Below, piece after piece: positions 1 to 8,226 of a stretch of 64,000 nucleotides of DNA. The DNA lies in NCBI RefSeq assembly GCF_963662255.1, contig NC_085046.1:54716570-54780569 (forward strand). The letters run 5' to 3'. The notes under the pieces were generated by a model that had not been told where the DNA came from, searched no databases, and saw only the letters and a program-made list of their open reading frames with translations. The stretch is from Cinclus cinclus. Its lineage: Eukaryota > Chordata > Aves > Passeriformes > Cinclidae. The first letter of the stretch is position 1, and each line of letters opens with the position of its first letter. Both the position numbers and the translations under genes were made by a program.

Positions 1-315
1 CAAGGCAGCCAGGCGAGAGCAGTGACATCAGCGTGACATCAGCGGCCCACAAACCGCATGGGTGGCAACCTCAGTGAGCAAAGCATTGTGACCTCACATC
101 CCTCACTGCTTATGTTTGGGCACAGACAGAGCTGGGCTCAGACCGGCTCGCGCCTGCACTCCTGGCAAGCGTGCCTGCGAGGACTGGAAGCCCGCGAGGT
201 CCTTGGGAGCTGCTGTGGGCAAGTCTGGGTTGTGATTCCCACGCCTTTGCCTGTTTCCTTAGCCATACGTGGTTGAGGAAGCCAAGCAGTGTGAGCGGTG
301 CTTGCGGCGGCACAG
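1..315 (+). promoter_or_regulatory. Proximal promoter / 5' UTR of unit 1 (unit truncated by window edge)
   Basis: This is the right-hand end of a spacer whose TATA element lies outside the window. It holds two TGACATCA octamers 11 bp apart (23-30 and 34-41) and TGACCTCA (89-96), each one base from the CRE consensus. A pyrimidine-rich 3' splice site ends in AG at 261-262. It is followed by a probable 53-bp untranslated exon (263-315) that ends at the donor of the 148-bp intron. No open frame here looks like a gene. Confidence 0.5.
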
Positions 316-463
316 GTGAGCGGTGCAGGAAAGGACTACGGGGTGGCCGTGGGCTGGGCGATGGTGTCTGGGGAGCTGTGAGTGTGTGGTGTCCTTCTTG
401 AGGGGCCTGGGCGCTCCTTTGAGCCGCCCATCTCCCTGGGACAGCAAGTGACCTGTTTTGCAG
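316..463 (+). other. 5' UTR intron, unit 1
   Basis: A 148-bp GT-AG intron is predicted. The donor reads CACAG|GTGAGC. The acceptor is preceded by CCTGTTTTGC and reads AG|CGTG. It lies 59 bp upstream of the start codon. The length is the same in all 20 units. No transcript evidence is available here. Confidence 0.65.
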
Positions 464-522
464 CGTGTCACACCAGCAGGAGGGAGCAGCTGCTGTGCCC
501 AGCTCTGCTGCAAGCCACAAGC

Positions 523-1129
523 ATGGCCACGGAGACAGACTGGAACTGCCCCATCTGCCGTGACGGTCCCGGTGAAAAGGCTTCTGTAACACCGTGCGTC
601 CACCAGTTCTGCCTGGGCTGCATTGTGCGCTGGGTCAAGACCAAGCCATTGTGCCCCCTGTGCAGGCAGCCTATCAAGAGCATCGTTTACTCTGTTCGGT
701 CGGAGGAAGACTTTCTGGAGATAGCTCTCCCAAGCTCCTCAGACTCATGGGCTGCTGGTCACCAGGATGAGCAGGGGGCTGCGGAGCGCATGCCCAGCAC
801 CTATGTAGCTGGCTTCCCAGCTGAGCTCTGGGCTGGCATTTTCCAGGACTGCTCAGAAATCCTGGAGCCCCTGCTGCCCTGGCTGAACCAGGAGCTTTCG
901 CAGCTGCTCAGGACCCACTGGTGGGAGGTGGCTCTGGCACAGAGTGTGGTCGTAGCCAATTTGTGCTACTATGGGCTGAGGCAGGAGGCCTTGGTCCAGG
1001 AGCTGCAAGGCCTGCTGCAGGAGCAGACGGTGGCATTTGTGCGCCGGCTCATTGACACTGCTGCTGACAGGTGCAGTGATGAGATCCTGCGGCGGATGAA
1101 CCTCCTGAACTCCCATGCTCAGGAGGAAG

Positions 1130-1165
<36 letters not shown>

Positions 1166-1367
1166 AAGAGGAGGAGGGTCCCAAAGGCATCACTGCCTCC
1201 CTCCAGGGGACTCTCACCCCCATGGTGGCCTCCTCCCACAGCCCTATGGTCTCCAATGTGGAAGCAGACACTGGAACATTGGAAGCCACGCTGCGTGAGG
1301 GGCCCAGCCGCTCTCCATCCATGCCCGTCCATGCAGAGCGGGAGCAGCCCCAGGACGAGCCTGGCGA

Positions 1368-1403
<36 letters not shown>

Positions 1404-1590
1404 AGGCCCCTCTGCCCAAGGCTGCAGCCGCAGCCGTCGTGCTCCTGGCCGGGACACGGACAGCGTGCCCAAGGAGCGCCGGCGCCCCACAAAGAGGAAG
1501 GCCTCTAGACCTCAGGACTCTCCCCAGCCCCCAAAAAGGCCGTCCCGCCAGTGCAAGCCCAAGCCAAGGCCCCTTGATTGTAGGAAGTAG
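523..1590 (+). CDS. Topors-like RING-finger E3 ubiquitin ligase, copy 1 (355 aa)
   Basis: The RING is C3HC4 with ligands C9, C12, C25, H27, C30, C33, C44 and C47. R48, just after the last ligand, sits where E2-activating linchpin residues lie. The next segment (about 52-66, SIVYSVRSEEDF) resembles the region after the RING of TOPORS, a nuclear ubiquitin/SUMO ligase. Residues about 95-195 look helical, with many Leu and Trp. An acidic Glu-Gln tract starts at E201 with five Gln-Glu pairs, and ten alanines lie at 283-292. The tail from about 318 is basic and NLS-like (KRK, PKRP, KPKPR). The ATG at 523 was chosen because it directly precedes the RING and follows the predicted 3' splice site. A longer frame open from GTG 382 would cross the intron. 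Ligase activity and nuclear location are inferred from family; substrate is unknown. Markers: V38, R175, R305, R319, C344. Confidence 0.9.
1123..1176 (+). repeat. GAG/CAG hexanucleotide tract encoding the acidic Glu-Gln segment, unit 1
   Basis: GAG-CAG hexamers encode alternating Glu and Gln inside a Glu-rich run. Unit 1 has five Gln-Glu pairs. Other copies have two to five, always changing by 6 bp, so the frame is kept. Confidence 0.9.
1369..1398 (+). repeat. (GCA)10 trinucleotide tract encoding poly-Ala, unit 1
   Basis: Ten pure GCA codons lie between GAG and GGA. This is the shortest allele; other units carry up to 20 copies. The same site is the main source of unit-length variation. Confidence 0.95.
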
Positions 1591-1700
1591 GAGTAGATGT
1601 AGGAGTAAAGAATCAATGTTAGGAGTTGGAAATTGTTTTTAGAAGTAGGAAATAAATGGTAGAGTTAGGAAATCAATTGTAGAAGTAGGAAATAAATTGT
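1579..1700 (+). repeat. Degenerate ~20-bp tandem repeats in the 3' UTR, with poly(A) signals
   Basis: From the last codons onward the sequence is built of about six imperfect 19-21-bp repeats of the form TGTAGAAGTAGGAAATAAAT. Two of them contain AATAAA (1651-1656 and 1691-1696). The coding end (CRK) and the stop codon lie inside the first repeat, so this minisatellite supplies both the C-terminus and the poly(A) signals. Confidence 0.7.
1651..1696 (+). terminator. Paired poly(A) signals, unit 1
   Basis: AATAAA occurs at 1651-1656 and 1691-1696, 61 and 101 bp after the stop codon. A T-rich stretch (TTGTTGTTTCTCTG) follows the second. Equivalent pairs follow every gene, except that the first signal is AATCAA in units 6, 7, 9 and 11. 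Confidence 0.7.
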
Positions 1701-2383
1701 TGTTTCTCTGACACAGTCTCAGAGTGTGGCTTTCTCGGCCTTCTCCTGTTGCCTTTTCCCTCTGCCCTCAAATGCCAATGTGGGCGGCAACTGGGAGGGG
1801 AGGGGATAGGAACATTGTAGTCACAGGGGCCCAGAGGAGCCCTGGCAGGGGCCTGTGCCCAGTGCTACAGGAAGACAAGAAGCAGCCCCCAGGCAGGCCA
1901 AGCTTGGGACCCAGCCTGGGAGTCTGGAAAGCTTCCTGCTCTCAACTGCAGGGCAGGACAGGCCATGTTCATGGGGCATGAGCTGCAGGCAGCAAGCGAG
2001 CTAAAAGGGACAGAAGGAGCCCTCAGCTGGGGTCACAGTCAGTGCTGCAGAGGAAAGCAAAACTTCTCGGGATCCAGAGCCAATGTGGCCTGAGGGAAAG
2101 TTCCTTCTTGACCCCAGGGCTACTGATTGGCCGTGTTGAAAAGGGGCTCTGGAATGAAGGCAGCCAGTGGAAACACCGGTCGCCTTGGAGAACCACATGC
2201 CATCCTGCCTGTTCAGCAGAGTCAGCTGCACAGGACAACCCAGGGTCTGCCAGGCCAAGTGCCAGTGGCACAATAGGTAGAGTCTGCAAGGATGCTCCAG
2301 GAAGTCCCTGATGCAAAGAGATGGAGAGATGCTTCGTTGGTGTGGCTAGCTTTTAGCTGTCAGAATAAACCAAAACTCTTGTA

Positions 2384-2402
2384 GGGATCTTCAGAAGATC
2401 CC
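2384..2402. repeat. Perfect 19-bp palindrome, GGGATCTTC-A-GAAGATCCC
   Basis: Nine-base arms flank one central base. It lies 794 bp after the stop codon in 2,048-bp spacers (790 bp in 2,044-bp spacers) and is unchanged in every complete spacer. GAANNTTC-like symmetry could suit a dimeric DNA-binding protein. No function can be read from sequence. Confidence 0.8.
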
Positions 2403-3017
2403 GCCCTTCAAAATGACAATGGCCTGCACCGAGAGAGGGGCCGGCTTCCAGTTTGATGCCGCCCTGAGCACTGAAGGGGATGAGTGGAGGGAAAGAGCCA
2501 AGAGGAAGGATGGATTTGAACAAATCCACAGGATTCCTGCCAAGCCATTGAAGCCTAAGTGCAGATGTATCATTGGCCAAGGAAATGAGTGACTTGAGAT
2601 GGCGACAAGTCAGATGTGTACAGGCGAGAAACGCAAGCCCTCTATTTAAGGAGGGTTCCGAACAATCAAGAGAGCTTTTGTCACGTGGATCACCGAGGGT
2701 TGTGTGTCTGTCTCCAGCCAGGACCGCGGTTACCGTTCTACTCAACGACAGCAGAGATTTTCTCCCCGTTTTGGACCGTTTTTGGTTTGCCCAAAAGGGT
2801 GCTTGATGCTTCTTTTTCAGTTCTCTCTCCATCGTCAACTTGATGTTTCAATGGGATGAGGAGAGCAACAGTGTGTTGCAAGGGTCACTGAGCTAAGGAC
2901 CACACCATCGTGCCCGTCAACAGCGATCCAATGGGGCTGTGGAGAAGAAAAGAAATGGGAATAGAAAAGCAACCTGGCAAGAAGTTGATGCGGAGACTGG
3001 CAGGAGATGTCAGCATG

Positions 3018-3048
3018 TGCTCGCCTGTCCGAGTGGCGCAGGCGAGCA
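3018..3048. repeat. Inverted repeat, 10-bp arms (TGCTCGCCTG / CAGGCGAGCA), 11-base loop
   Basis: The arms are 3018-3027 and 3039-3048, GC-rich and perfect. It is present in every spacer about 160 bp upstream of the TATA-like element. It could form a hairpin or be a dimeric protein site. Confidence 0.7.
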
Positions 3049-3205
3049 GCACTGAGAATAGAGAAGAAGGGCTGTCATGTCACGGGATTTAAAGCAGCCA
3101 AGCCACGTGCCTGATGTACACAGAAGCCTCCCGTGCGAAAAGTGGGCAACTAGCAGGTAATGTGCTTCTAGAGGAGAAATGCTGGGACTGAGGTGGCCAA
3201 ATGAT

Positions 3206-3212
3206 TATAAAA
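3206..3212 (+). promoter_or_regulatory. TATA-like element upstream of gene 2
   Basis: TATAAAA lies in an AT-rich context 433 bp before the 5' UTR intron donor. It recurs unchanged before genes 3-20 at 6519, 9842, 13159, 16470, 19808, 23131, 26472, 29806, 33123, 36446, 39926, 43242, 46568, 49884, 53200, 56517, 59830 and 63146. A start site about 30 bp downstream would fit a first exon of about 100 bp. Confidence 0.45.
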
Positions 3213-3345
3213 TCCGAGGCAAGAAAGAGGGAATGATGGCATGGCCCACGTACCCCATGTTTTCTCCTGAGGCCGTGGACTTGCAGGGGCTAAAGGCCCG
3301 CTCTGGCAGATTTGGAAGGCAGTCAAGGCAGCCAGGCGAGAGCAG

Positions 3346-3419
3346 TGACATCAGCGTGACATCAGCGGCCCACAAACCGCATGGGTGGCAACCTCAGTGA
3401 GCAAAGCATTGTGACCTCA
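3346..3419 (+). promoter_or_regulatory. Cluster of CRE-like octamers upstream of gene 2
   Basis: TGACATCA occurs at 3346-3353 and 3357-3364, and TGACCTCA at 3412-3419. Each is one base from TGACGTCA. Equivalent clusters precede the other genes. If real, they would suggest CREB/CREM/ATF control. Position relative to the true start site is unknown. Confidence 0.3.
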
Positions 3420-3638
3420 CATCCCTCACTGCTTATGTTTGGGCACAGACAGAGCTGGGCTCAGACCGGCTCGCGCCTGCACTCCTGGCAAGCGTGCCTG
3501 CGAGGACTGGAAGCCCGCGAGGTCCTTGGGAGCTACTGTGGGCAAGTCTGGGTTGTGATTCCCACGCCTTTGCCTGTTTCCTTAGCCATACGTGGTTGAG
3601 GAAGCCAAGCAGTGTGAGCGGTGCTTGCGGCGGCACAG

Positions 3639-3786
3639 GTGAGCGGTGCAGGAAAGGACTACGGGGTGGCCGTGGGCTGGGCGATGGTGTCTGGGGAGCT
3701 GTGAGTGTGTGGTGTCCTTCTTGAGGGGCCTGGGCGCTCCTTTGAGCCGCCCATCTCCCTGGGACAGCAAGTGACCTGTTTTGCAG
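3639..3786 (+). other. 5' UTR intron, unit 2
   Basis: A 148-bp GT-AG intron with intact donor and acceptor. Confidence 0.65.
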
Positions 3787-3845
3787 CGTGTCACACCAGC
3801 AGGAGGGAGCAGCTGCTGTGCCCAGCTCTGCTGCAAGCCACAAGC

Positions 3846-4684
3846 ATGGCCACGGAGACAGACTGGAACTGCCCCATCTGCCGTGACGGTCCCGGTGAAA
3901 AGGCTTCTGTAACACCGTGCGTCCACCAGTTCTGCCTGGGCTGCATTGTGCGCTGGGCAAAGACCAAGCCATTGTGCCCCCTGTGCAGGCAGCCTATCAA
4001 GAGCATCGTTTACTCTGTTCGGTCGGAGGAAGACTTTCTGGAGATAGCTCTCCCAAGCTCCTCAGACTCATGGGCTGCTGGTCACCAGGATGAGCAGGGG
4101 GCTGCGGAGCGCATGCCCAGCACCTATGTAGCTGGCTTCCCAGCTGAGCTCTGGGCTGGCATTTTCCAGGACTGCTCAGAAATCCTGGAGCCCCTGCTGC
4201 CCTGGCTGAACCAGGAGCTTTCGCAGCTGCTCAGGACCCACTGGTGGGAGGTGGCTCTGGCACAGAGTGTGGTCGTAGCCAATTTGTGCTACTATGGGCT
4301 GAGGCAGGAGGCCTTGGTCCAGGAGCTGCAAGGCCTGCTGCAGGAGCAGACGGTGGCATTTGTGCGCTGGCTCATTGACACTGCTGCTGACAGGTGCAGT
4401 GATGAGATCCTGCGGCGGATGAACCTCCTGAACTCCCATGCTCAGGAGGAAGAGGAGCAGGAGCAGGAGCAGGAGCAGGAGGAAGAGGAGGAGGGTCCCA
4501 AAGGCATCACTGCCTCCCTCCAGGGGACTCTCACCCCCATGGTGGCCTCCTCCCACAGCCCTATGGTCTCCAATGTGGAAGCAGACACTGGAACATTGGA
4601 AGCCACGCTGCGTGAGGGGCCCAGCCGCTCTCCATCCATGCCCGTCCATGCAGAGCGGGAGCAGCCCCAGGACGAGCCTGGCGA

Positions 4685-4720
<36 letters not shown>

Positions 4721-4907
4721 AGGCCCCTCTGCCCAAGGCTGCAGCCGCAGCCGTCGTGCTCCTGGCCGGGACACGGACAGCGTGCCCAAGGAGCGCCGGC
4801 GCCCCACAAAGAGGAAGGCCTCTAGACCTCAGGACTCTCCCCAGCCCCCAAAAAGGCCGTCCCGCCAGTGCAAGCCCAAGCCAAGGCCCCTTGATTGTAG
4901 GAAGTAG
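3846..4907 (+). CDS. Topors-like RING-finger E3 ligase, copy 2 (353 aa)
   Basis: The protein has the architecture described for copy 1, with all eight zinc ligands. It differs at V38A (GTC to GCA, two adjacent bases) in the RING helix region and at R175W in the helical domain. The Glu-Gln tract has four pairs and the Ala tract ten residues. R305, R319 and C344 are as in copy 1. The coding sequence closely matches copy 4, 6,636 bp away. The spacer behind it is B-type, unlike that of copy 4. Confidence 0.9.
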
Positions 4908-6951
4908 GAGTAGATGTAGGAGTAAAGAATCAATGTTAGGAGTTGGAAATTGTTTTTAGAAGTAGGAAATAAATGGTAGAGTTAGGAAATCAATTGTAGA
5001 AGTAGGAAATAAATTGTTGTTTCTCTGACACAGTCTCAGAGTGTGGCTTTCTCGGCCTTCTCCTGTTGCCTTTTCCCTCTGCCCTCAAATGCCAATGTGG
5101 GCGGCAACTGGGAGGGGAGGGGATAGGAACATTGTAGCCACAGGGGCCCAGAGGAGCCCTGGCAGGGGCCTGTGCCCAGTGCTACAGGAAGACAAGAAGC
5201 AGCCCCCAGGCCAAGCTTGGGACCCAGCCTGGGAGTCTGGAAAGCTTCCTGCTCTCAACTGCAGGGCAGGACAGGCCATCTTCATGGGGCATGAGCTGCA
5301 GGCAGCAAGCGAGCTAAAAGGGACAGAAGGAGCCCTCAGCTGGGGTCACAGTCAGTGCTGCAGAGGAAAGCAAAACTTCTCGGGATCCAGAGCCAATGTG
5401 GCCTGAGGGAAAGTTCCTTCTTGACCCCAGGGCTACTGATTGGCCGTGTTGAAAAGGGGCTCTGGAATGAAGGCAGCCAGTGGAAACACCGGTCGCCTTG
5501 GAGAACCACATGCCATCCTGCCTGTTCAGCAGAGTCAGCTGCACAGGACAGCCCAGGGTCTGCCAGGCCAAGTGCCAGTGGCACAATAGGTAGAGTCTGC
5601 AAGGATGCTCCAGGAAGTCCCTGATGCAAAGAGATGGAGAGATGCTTCGTTGGTGTGGCTAGCTTTTAGCTGTCAGAATAAACCAAAACTCTTGTAGGGA
5701 TCTTCAGAAGATCCCGCCCTTCAAAATGACAATGGCCTGCACCGAGAGAGGGGCCGGCTCCTAGTTTGATGCCGCCCTGAGCACTGAAGGGGATGAGTGG
5801 AGGGAAAGAGCCAAGAGGAAGGATGGATTTGAACAAATCCACAGGATTCCTGCCAAGCCATTGAAGCCTAAGTGCAGATGTATCCTTGGCCAAGGAAATG
5901 AGTGACTTGAGATGGCAACAAGTCAGATGTGTACAGGCGAGAAACGCAAGCCCTCTATTTAAGGAGGGTTCCGAACAATCAAGAGAGCTTTTGTCACGTG
6001 GATCACCGAGGGTTGTGTGTCTGTCTCCAGCCAGGACCGCGGTTACCGTTCTACTCAACGACAGCAGAGATTTTCTCCCCGTTTTGGACCGTTTTTGGTT
6101 TGCCCAAAAGGGTGCTTGATGCTTCTTTTTCAGTTCTCTCTCCATCGTCAACTTGATGTTTCAATGGGATGAGGAGAGCAACAGCGGGTTGCAAGGGTCA
6201 CTGAGCTAAGGACCACACCATCGTGCCCGTCAACAGCGATCCAATGGGGCTGTGGAGAAGAAAAGAAATGGGAATTGAAAAGCAACCTGGCAAGAAGTTG
6301 ATGCGGAGACTGGCAGGAGATGTCAGCATGTGCTCGCCTGTCCGAGTGGCGCAGGCGAGCAGCACTGAGAATAGAGAAGAAGGGCTGTCATGTCACGGGA
6401 TTTAAAGCAGCCAAGCCACGTGCCGGATGTACACAGAAGCCTCCCGTGCCAAAAGTGGGCAACTAGCAGGTAATGTGCTTCTAGAGGAGAAATGCTGGGA
6501 CTGAGGTGGCCAAATGATTATAAAATCCGAGGCAAGAAAGAGGGAATGATGGCATGGCCCACGTACCCCATGTTTTCTCCTGAGGCCGTGGACTTGCAGG
6601 GGCTAAAGGCCCGCTCTGGCAGATTTGGAAGGCAGTCAAGGCAGCCAGGCGAGAGCAGTGACATCAGCGTGACATCAGCGGCCCACAAACCGCATGGGTG
6701 GCAACCTCAGTGAGCAAAGCATTGTGACCTCACATCCCTCACTGCTTATGTTTGGGCACAGACAGAGCTGGGCTCAGACCGGCTCGCGCCTGCACTCCTG
6801 GCAAGCGTGCCTGCGAGGACTGGAAGCCCGCGAGGTCCTTGGGAGCTGCTGTGGGCAAGTCTGGGTTGTGATTCCCACGCCTTTGCCTGTTTCCTTAGCC
6901 ATACGTGGTTGAGGAAGCCAAGCAGTGTGAGCGGTGCTTGCGGCGGCACAG
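4908..6951 (+). other. Spacer between genes 2 and 3 (2,044 bp)
   Basis: This is a B-type spacer with a single CAGG (CCCCCAGGCCAAGC near 5205), hence 4 bp shorter. It carries TAGCCACAGG, TATCCTTGG, ACAGCGGGTTGC and GGAATTGAAAAGC. Poly(A) signals lie at 4968 and 5008, and the TATA-like element at 6519. No gene seen. Confidence 0.7.
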
Positions 6952-7099
6952 GTGAGCGGTGCAGGAAAGGACTACGGGGTGGCCGTGGGCTGGGCGATGG
7001 TGTCTGGGGAGCTGTGAGTGTGTGGTGTCCTTCTTGAGGGGCCTGGGCGCTCCTTTGAGCCGCCCATCTCCCTGGGACAGCAAGTGACCTGTTTTGCAG
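6952..7099 (+). other. 5' UTR intron, unit 3
   Basis: A 148-bp GT-AG intron with intact splice signals. Confidence 0.65.
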
Positions 7100-7158
7100 C
7101 GTGTCACACCAGCAGGAGGGAGCAGCTGCTGTGCCCAGCTCTGCTGCAAGCCACAAGC

Positions 7159-7765
7159 ATGGCCACGGAGACAGACTGGAACTGCCCCATCTGCCGTGAC
7201 GGTCCCGGTGAAAAGGCTTCTGTAACACCGTGCGTCCACCAGTTCTGCCTGGGCTGCATTGTGCGCTGGGTCAAGACCAAGCCATTGTGCCCCCTGTGCA
7301 GGCAGCCTATCAAGAGCATCGTTTACTCTGTTCGGTCGGAGGAAGACTTTCTGGAGATAGCTCTCCCAAGCTCCTCAGACTCATGGGCTGCTGGTCACCA
7401 GGATGAGCAGGGGGCTGCGGAGCGCATGCCCAGCACCTATGTAGCTGGCTTCCCAGCTGAGCTCTGGGCTGGCATTTTCCAGGACTGCTCAGAAATCCTG
7501 GAGCCCCTGCTGCCCTGGCTGAACCAGGAGCTTTCGCAGCTGCTCAGGACCCACTGGTGGGAGGTGGCTCTGGCACAGAGTGTGGTCGTAGCCAATTTGT
7601 GCTACTATGGGCTGAGGCAGGAGGCCTTGGTCCAGGAGCTGCAAGGCCTGCTGCAGGAGCAGACGGTGGCATTTGTGCGCCGGCTCATTGACACTGCTGC
7701 TGACAGGTGCAGTGATGAGATCCTGCGGCGGATGAACCTCCTGAACTCCCATGCTCAGGAGGAAG

Positions 7766-7801
<36 letters not shown>

Positions 7802-8003
7802 AAGAGGAGGAGGGTCCCAAAGGCATCACTGCCTCCCTCCAGGGGACTCTCACCCCCATGGTGGCCTCCTCCCACAGCCCTATGGTCTCCAATGTGGAAG
7901 CAGACACTGGAACATTGGAAGCCACGCTGCGTGAGGGGCCCAGCCGCTCTCCATCCATGCCCGTCCATGCAGAGCGGGAGCAGCCCCAGGACGAGCCTGG
8001 CGA

Positions 8004-8039
<36 letters not shown>

Positions 8040-8226
8040 AGGCCCCTCTGCCCAAGGCTGCAGCCGCAGCCGTCGTGCTCCTGGCCGGGACACGGACAGC
8101 GTGCCCAAGGAGCGCCGGCGCCCCACAAAGAGGAAGGCCTCTAGACCTCAGGACTCTCCCCAGCCCCCAAAAAGGCCGTCCCGCCAGTGCAAGCCCAAGC
8201 CAAGGCCCCTTGATTGTAGGAAGTAG
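7159..8226 (+). CDS. Topors-like RING-finger E3 ligase, copy 3 (355 aa)
   Basis: The predicted protein appears identical to copy 1: V38, R175, five Gln-Glu pairs, ten alanines, R305, R319 and C344. Flanking DNA is also matched to unit 1, including the A-type spacer. Units 1-2 and 3-4 therefore look like one two-unit duplication. The RING ligands and the basic tail are intact. Confidence 0.9.

Larger units (their letters stand above)
1591..3638 (+). other. Spacer between genes 1 and 2 (2,048 bp): 3' UTR, unknown spacer, promoter and 5' UTR exon of gene 2
   Basis: This is an A-type spacer (TAGTCACAGG, TATCATTGG, ACAGTGTGTTGC, GCCTGATG). Apart from the poly(A) signals near its start and the TATA element at 3206-3212, it holds a third AATAAA (2364-2369), a 19-bp palindrome (2384-2402), TATTTAAG (2643-2650), CACGTG E-boxes (2682-2687, 3104-3109), an inverted repeat (3018-3048) and CRE-like octamers (3346-3364, 3412-3419). 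Short open frames exist on both strands, including a 161-codon minus-strand frame at 2353-2838. None resembles a known protein. I see no tRNA, recognisable transposon or second gene. Confidence 0.7.

Noticed and set aside
853..1419. Minus-strand frames over the gene with poly-Cys, poly-Leu or poly-Ala runs
   Set aside because: They are shadows of the GCA and GAG/CAG tracts read in other frames.
382..1590. Longer 402-codon version of the gene starting at GTG 382
   Set aside because: It begins inside the predicted 148-bp intron with a non-ATG codon. The extra 47 residues have no domain character. The ATG just before the RING is the better start. The same applies to every unit.
1115..1642. Plus-strand frame with Arg-Ser and poly-Gln runs overlapping the gene 3' half
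   Set aside because: It is the +1 frame of the same low-complexity tracts. It has no independent start context, and the RING frame explains the sequence.
1724..1981. Plus-strand 85-121-codon frame just after the 3' UTR
   Set aside because: Its length changes between units with the 4-bp CAGG indel, which shifts the frame and replaces the C-terminal half. No family resemblance, so not a conserved protein.
2560..2840. LTR or endogenous retrovirus promoter (TATTTAAG followed by a T-rich stretch)
   Set aside because: I found no terminal TG...CA pair, target-site duplication, primer-binding site or retroviral protein. The resemblance is too weak to report.
3018..3048. tRNA-like A box (TGTCCGAGTGG) suggesting a tRNA or SINE
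   Set aside because: There is one mismatch to the consensus, no B box at the right distance downstream, and no cloverleaf. More likely chance within the inverted repeat.
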